NCBI GenBank assembly: GCA_041648735.1
Contig: JBAZOO010000003.1
Span: 1-64,000 of the forward strand
DNA: 64,000 nt
Source: JBAZOO01 sp041648735
Lineage (GTDB): Bacteria; Verrucomicrobiota; Lentisphaeria; Oligosphaerales; CAITYL01
Direction of reading: 5' to 3'
Shown: positions 36,290-44,297 of the stretch, one piece after another
Numbering within the stretch: position 1 is the stretch's first letter
Layout of the letters: each line of letters begins with the position of its first letter
Notes under the pieces: model-generated
What the model was told of the DNA's origin: nothing
The model's database searches: none
The model's input: only the letters and a program-made list of their open reading frames with translations
Program-made: the position numbers and the translations under genes

Positions 36290-37153
36290 TCAGCCCTTCA
36301 CCGGAGGCAGGCCGATGATGCGCCGGGCCAGCTCGACGTTGGCGGGATGGCCGGGCTTGATCCCGATGAAGTGCCCCTTCAGCCGGCGGCCGGCCAGGAA
36401 GAGGTCGCCGACCATGTCGAGCATCTTGTGGCGGACGAACTCGTCGGGGTAGCGCAGGCCGTCCTTGCTGAGCACGGCGTCGCCCTTGATCACCACCGCG
36501 TTGTCCAGGCTGCCGCCGCGGATCAGGTTGTTCTTGATCAGGTACTCGATCTCGTGGAAGAGGCAGAAGGTGCGGGCGAGCTGGAGCTGGTTGCGGAAGC
36601 TTTCCGCGGTGATTTCCAGGGAGAGATACTGGCAGTCGAGGATGGTGGCGTTGTACTTGACCGAGCAGGAGATGCGGAAGGCGCTGTCCGGCAGCGCCAC
36701 GACGTGGGTTTCGCCGGCGCTGAACCAGACCGGCTGGTCAATGACGAAGTAGCGCCGGGGCGCCTCCTGCTCCGCCGCGCCCGCCGCGTCGAGCAGCTCC
36801 ACGAACTGCTGGGCGCTGCCGTCGAACACCGGCGGCTCGGGCCCGGCCATTTCGACGATGAGGTTGTCATAGCCCAGGGCGTTGGCGGCCGCCAGCAGGT
36901 GCTCCACCGTATGCACCGCCGCGCCCCCCTCGGAAATGGTCGTGCCGCGCCGGGTGTCGCTCACCTGGCCGGCATGGGCCCGGATCTCCGGCGTCCCCGG
37001 CAAGTCCAGCCGGCGGAAGCGCACGCCCGTCTCCGGCGGGGCCGGGCGCAGGGTGATCTTCACCCGGTTGCCGGTGTGCAGGGCGATCCCGGATGCGGAA
37101 ACCGGCTGGCGGATGGTCCGCTGCCGTTCCGCCGTTGCAATCTCTTCGCGCAT
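36290..37153 (-). CDS. lpxC: UDP-3-O-acyl-N-acetylglucosamine deacetylase
   Basis: 287 residues, single-domain LpxC catalysing the committed step of lipid A synthesis. Zinc ligands are H85 (in HTVEHLLAA), H242 and D246 (HKMLDMVGD), with catalytic E84 and general acid H261. TSG-type motif residues SGIALHTGNR near the start match the substrate-binding region. Unlike Bacteroidota proteins it is not fused to FabZ. A GAGGAG Shine-Dalgarno sequence precedes the ATG. Together with the barrel proteins it shows that the organism has an LPS-type outer membrane. Confidence 0.96.
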   Translation of the reverse strand: MREEIATAERQRTIRQPVSASGIALHTGNRVKITLRPAPPETGVRFRRLDLPGTPEIRAHAGQVSDTRRGTTISEGGAAVHTVEHLLAAANALGYDNLIVEMAGPEPPVFDGSAQQFVELLDAAGAAEQEAPRRYFVIDQPVWFSAGETHVVALPDSAFRISCSVKYNATILDCQYLSLEITAESFRNQLQLARTFCLFHEIEYLIKNNLIRGGSLDNAVVIKGDAVLSKDGLRYPDEFVRHKMLDMVGDLFLAGRRLKGHFIGIKPGHPANVELARRIIGLPPVKG

Positions 37154-37192
37154 AACTCCTCGGGGGATGGCCGTCGTGGGAATGACCTGGGG

Positions 37193-37220
37193 AATGTAAT
37201 GGAACGCCGGCGCGGCGCAA
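37193..37220 (-). promoter_or_regulatory. Promoter of lpxC
   Basis: On the minus strand TTGCGC (37220-37215), a 16-bp spacer and TACATT (37198-37193), 39 bp before the lpxC start. Same TTGC-16 architecture as the tRNA promoters. Confidence 0.45.
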
Positions 37221-37232
37221 CACGGCGCCCGA

Positions 37233-37261
37233 TGGACAGCCCCGCCGGCCGATGGTATGTT
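37233..37261 (+). promoter_or_regulatory. Promoter of the PHP-like gene
   Basis: TGGACA (37233-37238), a 17-bp spacer and TATGTT (37256-37261), 36 bp before the start at 37298, back to back with the lpxC promoter. Confidence 0.5.
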
Positions 37262-37297
37262 TCCGCACCACCCACGCCGCCCAGGAGCCACACCCCC

Positions 37298-38659
37298 ATG
37301 AGCAATGGCAACGACCTTCCCGCGAAACTCAACGACTTCGACCCCGCCGTCCGCAAGGATGCGCTGAGCCGGCTGCTGGCCGGGACGAAAAGCTGGCCCG
37401 CGGAGGTGCCGGCGGTCAACCTGCACATGCACAGCTTCCACTCCTTCAACGGCGAGGGCTGGTCGCCCAGCCGCATCGCCTGGGAAGCGCGGCAACGGGG
37501 GCTGGCCGCGGCGGGGCTGGTTGATTTCGACGTGCTCACCGGCCTGGAGGAATGGTTCGCGGCCACGGATCGGTTGGAGCTGCGCGCCGCCGCCGGCTTC
37601 GAGAGCCGGGTGTTCCTCCCGGAGTTCGCGGAAGAGGAGGTGAACTCGCCGGGGGAACCGGGGGTGGTCTACTTCATGGGGTTCGGCTTCCAGGGCGCGC
37701 CGGCGGCCGGCAGCGCCACCGCGGAGCGCTTCGAGGCGCTGATGCGGCAGGCCCACCAGCGCAACCGGGAGCTGATCGCGCGCATCGCGCCGCACCTTGG
37801 CGGCCTGCGGCTGGACTACGAGAAGGACGTGCTGCCGCTGACCCCCGCCCAGAACGTCACCGAACGCCACCTCGTCCGGGCCTATTACGAAAAGGCGCTG
37901 CACCGGGCGGAGGGGCAACTGGGGGCCATGGCCGAATACTGGGCCGGCGTCTTCCGCATGGCCGCCGCCGACGTGCTGGCCAAGGCCCATTCGCACAACG
38001 CGTTCCTCGACTTCCTCCGCGCCAAGCTGATGAAGCAGGGCGGCCTGGGCTACGTCCAGCCCGGCGAAGCGACCTTCCCCAAGCTCGACGAGGTGGCGCG
38101 GCTGATCCTGGACTGCCAGGCCCTGCCAATGCTGGCCTGGCTCAACGGCCTCAGCGCCGGCGAGCGCGACCCGGACCGGCTCCTGGACTGCGCCGTGGCC
38201 AAGGGGGTCGCCGCGGTGGGGATCATCCCCGACCGCAACTGGAACGTCAAGGATCCCGCCGAACGCGCCCGGAAGGTCCAGGCGCTGCATGAATTCGTGA
38301 AGGCCGCCGAAGCGCGGGACTTGCCGGTCAACGTCGGCACCGAGCTGAACGCGCCGGGGCAGCGGTTCGTGGACGACTTCAGCGCCGCCGAACTGCGGCC
38401 GCTGATCCCCGGCTTCCTGCGCGGCGCCGAGGTGTTCGTCGGCCAGACCCGCCTCCTGCGCCATGCCGGCTATTCCTACGTCGGCCAAGGCGCCAGCGAC
38501 TTCCCCGCCCGCAAGGCGCGCAACGACTTCTTCGCCACCGTCGGCACCCTGCCGGCGCCGGATGCCGCCGTGCGCTCCCGGCTGGAACGCTCCTCCCCGG
38601 CCCAAAACCTCGACTGCCTCCGCGCCAGCGCCAAGGCCGGCCGCTGGTGGGAGGGCTGA
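37298..38659 (+). CDS. PHP-domain metal-dependent hydrolase-like protein
   Basis: 453 residues, cytoplasmic. The start of the PHP fold is visible as VNLHMHSFHSFNGEGWSPSRIAWEARQRG followed by GLAAAGLVDFDVLTGLEEW, the HxH and later Asp positions of PHP phosphoesterases. Further His residues (KAHSHNAF) and a C-terminal NVGTELNAPGQ complete a possible metal site. A CCAGGAG Shine-Dalgarno sequence precedes the start. The family is broad (histidinol phosphatase-type, polymerase-associated, nucleotide phosphatases); the substrate is unknown. It converges on the persulfide fusion gene. Confidence 0.75.
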   Translation: MSNGNDLPAKLNDFDPAVRKDALSRLLAGTKSWPAEVPAVNLHMHSFHSFNGEGWSPSRIAWEARQRGLAAAGLVDFDVLTGLEEWFAATDRLELRAAAGFESRVFLPEFAEEEVNSPGEPGVVYFMGFGFQGAPAAGSATAERFEALMRQAHQRNRELIARIAPHLGGLRLDYEKDVLPLTPAQNVTERHLVRAYYEKALHRAEGQLGAMAEYWAGVFRMAAADVLAKAHSHNAFLDFLRAKLMKQGGLGYVQPGEATFPKLDEVARLILDCQALPMLAWLNGLSAGERDPDRLLDCAVAKGVAAVGIIPDRNWNVKDPAERARKVQALHEFVKAAEARDLPVNVGTELNAPGQRFVDDFSAAELRPLIPGFLRGAEVFVGQTRLLRHAGYSYVGQGASDFPARKARNDFFATVGTLPAPDAAVRSRLERSSPAQNLDCLRASAKAGRWWEG

Positions 38660-38666
38660 GGCTGGC

Positions 38667-41147
38667 TCAGATGAACAGGGTCGGCCCCCCCTTCTCGGCC
38701 AGGGCGGCGAAGTTGGCGACGCCGGCGGGCTCGACGCCGTCAATCAGCTCCTCCAGCCGGATGCCCATCACGTTCATCGCCATCTCGCAGGCCAGGAACT
38801 TGACCCCCAGGAGCTTCGCCTGGCCGAGCAGCCCCGGCAGGTCGGGCGCGCCCTTCTGCGCCATGACCTGCTTCATCAGCGCCGTGCCGGCGCCGAGGAA
38901 ATGCAGCTTGGAGAGCGCCAGCCGGCGCGGCCCGCGCGGCAGCATCCAGCCGAACATGCGGTCCAGGAACCCCTTCCGCAGCGCCGGCGGCTGCTCCTTG
39001 CGCAGCAGGCTCAGCCCCCAGAAGGTACAGAAGACGTTCACCTCGTGCCCCAGCGCGGCAAAGCCGTTGGCGATGATCAGCCCCGCCAGCGCCTTGTCCA
39101 GGTCGTTGCTGAAGAGGACGATGGTCGTGCGCTTGCTGGGCGCTCCGGCCGGCGGCGCGGCGGCGGCAACCGACGCCGGCGCGGCGGGCGCCGCCTTGGC
39201 CACCAGGGCCGTGATCCCTTCTGACGTCGCCTTCAGCTCCAGCAAGGCATGCCCCGTGGCGCCGCAGAAAGCCGGCAGGTCGTTCAGGAAGCCGCGGTCG
39301 CTGGCCAGGATCCGGAGCGTGGCGCCGGCCGGCAGCCCGTCCAGCGCCTGCTTGACGGCGACGATCGGGCCGGGGCATTGCTGGCCGCGGACGTCGAGCG
39401 TCGCCACCGGCTCGGCCGGCGCGGCGGGCGCCTCCCGCTCCAAGTCATCAAGGGGCGCCCCACAGACCGACGGCAGGCAGGGGGCGGCCGCCACCGCCGG
39501 TTGCGGAGTCCGCGGCGGATGGAACAGTTTCCAGGTGGTGAAGCCGCCGTCCAGGTTCCGGGCGCGGAAGCCGTTCTGCCGCAGGATGCGTTCGGCGAGA
39601 TAGCCGCGGATGCCGACGGCGCAATAGATGACGACCGTCCGTTCCTTCGGTAGCTCCCCCAGGCGCGAGCGGAGCTGGCCGAGCGGGATCAGCGTCGCCC
39701 CGGGGATGGCCCCGGCCTCGAACTCGGCGGGCTCGCGCACGTCGAGCAGGAAAGCGTCCGCCGGCAGGGCGTCGGCGTGGACCGGCTCGGTGTCGCCGCG
39801 CAGGAGGTTGCCGGCGACGAACCCGGCGAAGTTGACCGGATCCTTGGCCGAGCCGTAGGGCGGCGCGTAGGCCAGCTCCAGCCGGGCAAGGTCGGTGGCC
39901 TTCAGCCCGGCCTGCATGGCGGTGGCGAGCACATCAATCCGCTTGTCCACCCCCTCGCCGCCCACCGCCTGGGCGCCGAGGATGCGCCCCTCGCGGTTGA
40001 AGAGCAGCTTCAGGTGGAGCTGCTGCGCGTCGGGATAATAGGTGGCGTGGGAGAAGGGGTGCAGGTAGATCTTCTCGAACGGGACGCCGGCCTTGCGCAA
40101 CGCCTTTTCATTGGCGCCAACCCCCGCCGCGGTGAGCCCGAACAGCTTGACCACGGCCGTGCCGAAGGTGCCCGGGTACTCCTCGCCGCCAGCCCGCCCG
40201 AGGATGGCGTCCGCCGCCAGCCGCCCCTGGCGGTTGGCGGGGCCGGCCAGCGGAACCTGCGCCGGCACGCCGAGGACGGGGTCGGTGACCTGCACGGCGT
40301 CGCCCACGGCATAAATGTCCGGATCGCTGGTGCGCATCTGGCCGTCCACCACGATCCCGCCACGGTCGCCGACCGCCAGCCCGGCGGCCTTCGCCAAGCC
40401 ACTATTGGGGCGGACACCGATGGAAAGCACGACGAGATCGGCGGGGAGCACGGCGCCGTCCTTCAGCTCCACCAGCAGCCCCTGCGCCGGGTCGCGCCGG
40501 AACCCGGCCACCGCCGAGCCCAGCCGCACATGCACCCCCTGGCGCGCCAATTCGCCAACCAGCGGCGTGGTCATCTCCGGATCCAGCGGCGGCAGCACCT
40601 GCGGCAGCAGCTCCACCAAAGTCACCTCGACCCCGCGATGCCGCAGGTTTTCCACGACCTCCAGGCCGATGAACCCGCCGCCGACCACCACCGCCCGCTT
40701 CGTGCCGGCGTCCACCCGCGCCTTGATCGCGTCCATGTCGGCCATGATCCAAAGCTGGAGGATGGCGGGATCCTCGATCCCCGGCAGCGGCGGCCGCAGC
40801 GGGGTGGAGCCGGGGGAGAGCAGCAGCTTGTCGTAGCGCTCCTCGAAGGTCTCGCCCGACACCAGGTTGCGCACGCTCACGGTATGCGCCGCCGGCTGGA
40901 TGGAGAGCACCTCGTGGCGCAGGCGCAGGTCAACCGCCATCCGCCCCGTGAACTTCTCCGGCGTCATCACCAGCAGGCTGTCGCGCTGGGGGATCACCTC
41001 GCCGATGTGGTAGGGCAGGCCGCAGTTGGCGAACGACACGTATTCGCCGCGCTCGAAGAGCACGATCTCCGCCGCTTCATCCAGCCGCCGGAGCCGCGCC
41101 GCCGCGCTGGCGCCGCCGGCGACACCGCCGACAATCACGATTTTCAT
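38667..41147 (-). CDS. CoA-disulfide reductase-rhodanese-TusA-DsrE2-like fusion
   Basis: 826 residues. 1-450: FAD/NAD(P)H pyridine-nucleotide disulfide oxidoreductase of the CoADR/Npsr type (VIVGGVAGGASAAARLRR; C42 in SFANCGLPYH; VVVGGGFIGLEVVENLR; YAVGDAV). 458-545: rhodanese domain with C509 in VIYCAVGIRGY. 582-650: TusA-like domain with C591 in LDVRGQQCPGPIV. 672-826: DsrE/DsrE2-like domain with C787 in ACEMAMNVMGI. The chain of cysteines suggests persulfide relay: reduction of CoA persulfide or polysulfide and transfer of sulfane sulfur. It follows an ArsR repressor gene by 57 bp. Confidence 0.93.
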   Translation of the reverse strand: MKIVIVGGVAGGASAAARLRRLDEAAEIVLFERGEYVSFANCGLPYHIGEVIPQRDSLLVMTPEKFTGRMAVDLRLRHEVLSIQPAAHTVSVRNLVSGETFEERYDKLLLSPGSTPLRPPLPGIEDPAILQLWIMADMDAIKARVDAGTKRAVVVGGGFIGLEVVENLRHRGVEVTLVELLPQVLPPLDPEMTTPLVGELARQGVHVRLGSAVAGFRRDPAQGLLVELKDGAVLPADLVVLSIGVRPNSGLAKAAGLAVGDRGGIVVDGQMRTSDPDIYAVGDAVQVTDPVLGVPAQVPLAGPANRQGRLAADAILGRAGGEEYPGTFGTAVVKLFGLTAAGVGANEKALRKAGVPFEKIYLHPFSHATYYPDAQQLHLKLLFNREGRILGAQAVGGEGVDKRIDVLATAMQAGLKATDLARLELAYAPPYGSAKDPVNFAGFVAGNLLRGDTEPVHADALPADAFLLDVREPAEFEAGAIPGATLIPLGQLRSRLGELPKERTVVIYCAVGIRGYLAERILRQNGFRARNLDGGFTTWKLFHPPRTPQPAVAAAPCLPSVCGAPLDDLEREAPAAPAEPVATLDVRGQQCPGPIVAVKQALDGLPAGATLRILASDRGFLNDLPAFCGATGHALLELKATSEGITALVAKAAPAAPASVAAAAPPAGAPSKRTTIVLFSNDLDKALAGLIIANGFAALGHEVNVFCTFWGLSLLRKEQPPALRKGFLDRMFGWMLPRGPRRLALSKLHFLGAGTALMKQVMAQKGAPDLPGLLGQAKLLGVKFLACEMAMNVMGIRLEELIDGVEPAGVANFAALAEKGGPTLFI

Positions 41148-41204
41148 GGCTGCATTCCTTTCCGTGGATTCTGGGTGCGAAAAAAACGAGGCGCCGGCGG
41201 ATTT

Positions 41205-41540
41205 TCAGCCGACCTTGAGCACATCCCGCAAATGATGGTGAAGACAGGTGAAGAGCTTGAGGATCTCGGGGTTGCGGATGACGCAGAACTTGAGCGTGCC
41301 CTGCTTGCGGCAGGCGACCAGCCCCTGGCTTTCGAGCAGCTTGAGCTGCTGGGAGAGCATGGACTGTCCGGCGCCGGTGCGCTCCAGGAGCTGGCGGCAG
41401 GTGAGTTCGCCGCCGGCCAGTTCCTGGAGGATCAGGAGGCGCAGCGGATGGGCGAGGGCCTGGAGCACGCGTGCGGCGCGCTCCCGCTGTTCCGGGCTGC
41501 TGCCGCTGGCGTTGGCTGGGGGTGGCGGGGTGTTCATCAC
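41205..41540 (-). CDS. ArsR-family repressor, probable sulfide/persulfide sensor
   Basis: 111 residues. The winged helix-turn-helix reads VLQALAHPLRLLILQELAGGELTCRQLLERTGAGQSMLSQQLKLL (given here by its ends: ALAHPLRLLIL at 28-38, SMLSQQLKLL at 60-69). It carries cysteines C48, C77, C86 and C99, and no typical arsenic or zinc CxC site, which favours the persulfide-sensing SqrR/BigR-like branch. It leads the operon with the CoADR-rhodanese-TusA-DsrE fusion, and its own promoter contains an inverted repeat, so autoregulation by derepression on sulfide stress is likely. Confidence 0.85.
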   Translation of the reverse strand: MMNTPPPPANASGSSPEQRERAARVLQALAHPLRLLILQELAGGELTCRQLLERTGAGQSMLSQQLKLLESQGLVACRKQGTLKFCVIRNPEILKLFTCLHHHLRDVLKVG

Positions 41541-41546
41541 GCATTT

Positions 41547-41574
41547 ATTATATCATGGTTTTTTGATATTGCAA
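41547..41574 (-). promoter_or_regulatory. Promoter and operator of the ArsR-persulfide operon
   Basis: On the minus strand TTGCAA (41574-41569), a 16-bp spacer and a consensus TATAAT (41552-41547). The spacer and -10 box contain the inverted repeat ATATCA-N8-TGATAT (41550-41569), a fitting ArsR operator that would block polymerase when bound. Confidence 0.7.
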
Positions 41575-41698
41575 GCGCCAGTCGAACCAATGGCCCGGGA
41601 AGTGTCGCTGCTGACCCATCTGGAGTGCGGGATTGTGCTGGGAGCTGGTGGGTTCCGGCGCGGGCCGGTGGTCGGCCTGACGGCGGGAGCTGGTCATT

Positions 41699-42754
41699 TC
41701 AGGGATCGGACAACGGCGAAGGCTTGTTATGTCTTCCCGTTTGCTTCGCAATCCGGCCGATTGCCCAGTCAATGTACTCCGCGAGTTGCCCTGTAGCGAT
41801 ATCCTTGTAGTGCCGTAGAATGTCCATCGCCTCCCCGGTGCCGATATTGGCTAAGGCGATGACGGCATTTCTCTTCATGACAGGCGTTTGAGCATTCTCC
41901 ATCAACTCCCTGAGATTCGGGCACCTTGCCAGCCCTCGTAGTGTTCGATGACTGTCATGGTTGGATGGGTCAAACCCTGCACGCGGATCCCGCATCCGTG
42001 GTTTGAGACCTTGGTTCATCGGGCAGACCTCTTGGCATATGTCGCAACCGCACACCCAATTGCCCATCTTCCTGCGCAACTCCCGCGGTATATCATCTTC
42101 CTTGCGAGTCAACGGGTTTATGCAGAGAGCCGGATTGACTTTGTATGGAGCATAAAGCGCTCCCGTTGGACATGCCTTCAGGCATCGTCCGCATTCTTCA
42201 CATCGTAGCTCAGGAGGCTCGAAGGTGTCAGATTCCAATTCTGCGTCGGTAATGATCGCACGCAAAGCAACGTAGGAACCGAATCTTTTGCTAAACAAAA
42301 GCCCGTTCCGCCCGTATGATCCCAGACCGATTCTGCTTGCAACGTACTTCAGTGGAATTTGTTGTCCATGGATAGCCTGAAGGCCGTTATCCTTGATGAA
42401 AGACGCCACCTTTTCCGCTATCTGTCGAACCACTGGATAGTAGGCATAGGTTCTGGCTGTCTTGCCCTGTAGTTTCAGTCTTGTCGTTCGATAGTCGCAT
42501 TCCTCGTCGAAGGAATAGGCACCAATGATGACAATCGCCTTCGCTGGTGGAAATCTGCGGCGGACATCCGCAAGAGTCTCGAAGAATATCCTTGCGTCCT
42601 CGGAAAGCATGTAGTCTTTGGCTGTCGCCCCCGTTTCCTGGAGTCGTGCCAAGACCTCAGCGCCGTACGCAGAATAGGCTTCCACAGTGGCAACCCCTAC
42701 AAGGTCAGCGCCCTGAGATTTGGCTAGCGCGACTATTTCATTCTTCATAGACAT
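41699..42754 (-). CDS. QueG-like double-[4Fe-4S] protein with HEAT-like tail
   Basis: 351 residues from the ATG at 42754 (MSMKNEIV). Two [4Fe-4S] clusters are predicted from CEECGRCLKACPTGAL and CGCDICQEVCPMN, with the QueG-type ALCINPLTRKEDDIP linker in between (epoxyqueuosine reductase has ISYLTIE there). A HEAT-like C-terminus follows (KRNAVIALANIGTGEAMDIL). QueG removes the epoxide in queuosine synthesis using cobalamin; this divergent homologue may be QueG or a related cobalamin iron-sulfur reductase. G+C is visibly lower than in all neighbours, indicating recent acquisition. Confidence 0.8.
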   Translation of the reverse strand: MSMKNEIVALAKSQGADLVGVATVEAYSAYGAEVLARLQETGATAKDYMLSEDARIFFETLADVRRRFPPAKAIVIIGAYSFDEECDYRTTRLKLQGKTARTYAYYPVVRQIAEKVASFIKDNGLQAIHGQQIPLKYVASRIGLGSYGRNGLLFSKRFGSYVALRAIITDAELESDTFEPPELRCEECGRCLKACPTGALYAPYKVNPALCINPLTRKEDDIPRELRRKMGNWVCGCDICQEVCPMNQGLKPRMRDPRAGFDPSNHDSHRTLRGLARCPNLRELMENAQTPVMKRNAVIALANIGTGEAMDILRHYKDIATGQLAEYIDWAIGRIAKQTGRHNKPSPLSDP

Positions 42755-42881
42755 AAGTTGGCATTCACCGTTTTTCCACAGCCACCCCACAGGAGATGAA
42801 AACTACCTGGTCAGGGCTTCTTCAACCTCGGTGGCCCACCGGTTGAAGTGCCCCTCCAGGGCACAACTGACCATCGGACAA

Positions 42882-42975
42882 CAACCTGGGGCGTTGCCCC
42901 AGGCTATGGTGAGGCCGCCCCGGTGGGGCTGAGATCGGGAATCGGGAACAACCTGGGGAGTTGCCCCAGGCTATG
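42882..42975. repeat. Pair of 27-bp REP-like hairpins
   Basis: 42882-42908 and 42949-42975 differ at one base and contain CCTGGGG-N5-CCCCAGG followed by CTATG. Another GC palindrome (GCCCCGGTGGGGC) lies between them. The 385-bp gap 42755-43139 otherwise shows no gene. Confidence 0.8.
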
Positions 42976-43139
42976 ATGACTCCGCGCCTTCAGCGCTCCG
43001 ATCCAGCGAACCTGAATTATTAACCACGAGCGCCGCGGAGCGGTGGAGGTTTTAGTTTTACAGGGCAACCAGCCAAGGATGGACAGGCCGCAGAGGGCGA
43101 ATCCGGACGGGAGAGGCCCCCGCCGGCGGCGGCGGGCCG

Positions 43140-44297
43140 TCACTCCGCGGTTCCGGGACGAAGGGCGGGGGCAAGGTCGAGGCGGATCCAGGGCCCGGCC
43201 ACCGCCGGATGGGCGCCCCGGGCCCGGGCCAGCTCCAGGCGGCGTTCGCCGGGCAGCAGCAGCATCGCCTGGGCGTTGAGCAGGGGGAGGCGGACGCCGG
43301 CCAGCGTCCGTTTCAGCCACGGCCCGTCCGCGGCGGGGGCGCCGCCGGCCAGGCCGGCGATGGCGGCGGCCAGCTCGCGGGCCCGGCGGTCGTGCTGGAC
43401 GCCGGCCGCATCCGGTTCGCCGTTGGACCAGGGCAGCCAGCCGTTTGCCGCATCCCGCCGGTGGAAGCGCCCGGCCGCGTCCTGCCAGCGGACGCAGGCG
43501 GTGCGCGCGTCGGCGACCAGCAAAAAATGGCTGGAGGCGACCGGGCCGGCGGCAAAGATGGCCGCGCCCTGCTCCGCATCCGCCGCCCGCTCCAGGATCT
43601 CCCGGGCGCGGAACGCCACCGGCGTGCCGGCACGCACTTCCTTCGTGCTGCCATGGTTCTGGAGGATCGCGACCGTCACCCCATGTTCGTTCATCCCGGT
43701 GATGACCCCGGCGTAGCCCGGCCAGCCGATGGAGGCGAAGGCGTGCGCCCCCGCGGGGCGGCGGAGCAGCACGACGGTGGCCGGCCCGAGCAGGTGCGGC
43801 GGGAAGAAGTCCATGTTGCGGGCGATCCGCACCGGCCCGGCCCCGTCGGCGCCGGCCACCAGCACGGTGCAGAGCGTGTCCAGCGCCACGTTGGCCGCCA
43901 GGAGCCGGGCATAGGGCACTCCGGCGGCGGCCGCCATCTGCTGCATTTCCCGCCGGTGGGCGGGCGCGATCCGCCCTTCCAGCTTGGCCACATCGGCGGC
44001 GGCAACGGCAAACTGCGGGCTGAAGCGGACCAGCTTGAGCAGCGTCCGGATCTGGTCGCCGAACAGCTCGCCCTGCTGCCGCCCGAGTTCGGCGGGGCCG
44101 CCCTGGGTCTCGGCCAGCGGCACCCCCTGGCGGAGCGCCACGCTGCCCGGACCGGGGGCGAGCGTCCGCTCCCGGATCGCCGGCGGCGCCGTGGCGGTGC
44201 AGGCCGCCACCAGCAGCAGGGCCGCCACCCCGGCCAGGCGGCCGCGGCGGCGCTTCAGCCAGCCCCACGCTTGCCGGATCGCCATGGCTTTACCCAT
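43140..44297 (-). CDS. Lipoprotein of the C45-like Ntn-hydrolase fold
   Basis: 385 residues with a lipoprotein signal (lipobox VAAC, Cys33). The central part, LLAANVALDTLCTVLVAG ... ARNMDF ... GYAGVITGMNEHGVTVAILQN, is the pattern of C45/acid-ceramidase-type Ntn hydrolases, in which a Cys becomes the N-terminal nucleophile; C143 is the candidate. Such enzymes act on amide bonds (acyl transfer, bile-salt or penicillin-type amides). The start ATG overlaps the ABC-F stop as TAATG, so translation is coupled. The fold is moderately sure; the substrate is unknown. Confidence 0.7.
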   Translation of the reverse strand: MGKAMAIRQAWGWLKRRRGRLAGVAALLLVAACTATAPPAIRERTLAPGPGSVALRQGVPLAETQGGPAELGRQQGELFGDQIRTLLKLVRFSPQFAVAAADVAKLEGRIAPAHRREMQQMAAAAGVPYARLLAANVALDTLCTVLVAGADGAGPVRIARNMDFFPPHLLGPATVVLLRRPAGAHAFASIGWPGYAGVITGMNEHGVTVAILQNHGSTKEVRAGTPVAFRAREILERAADAEQGAAIFAAGPVASSHFLLVADARTACVRWQDAAGRFHRRDAANGWLPWSNGEPDAAGVQHDRRARELAAAIAGLAGGAPAADGPWLKRTLAGVRLPLLNAQAMLLLPGERRLELARARGAHPAVAGPWIRLDLAPALRPGTAE

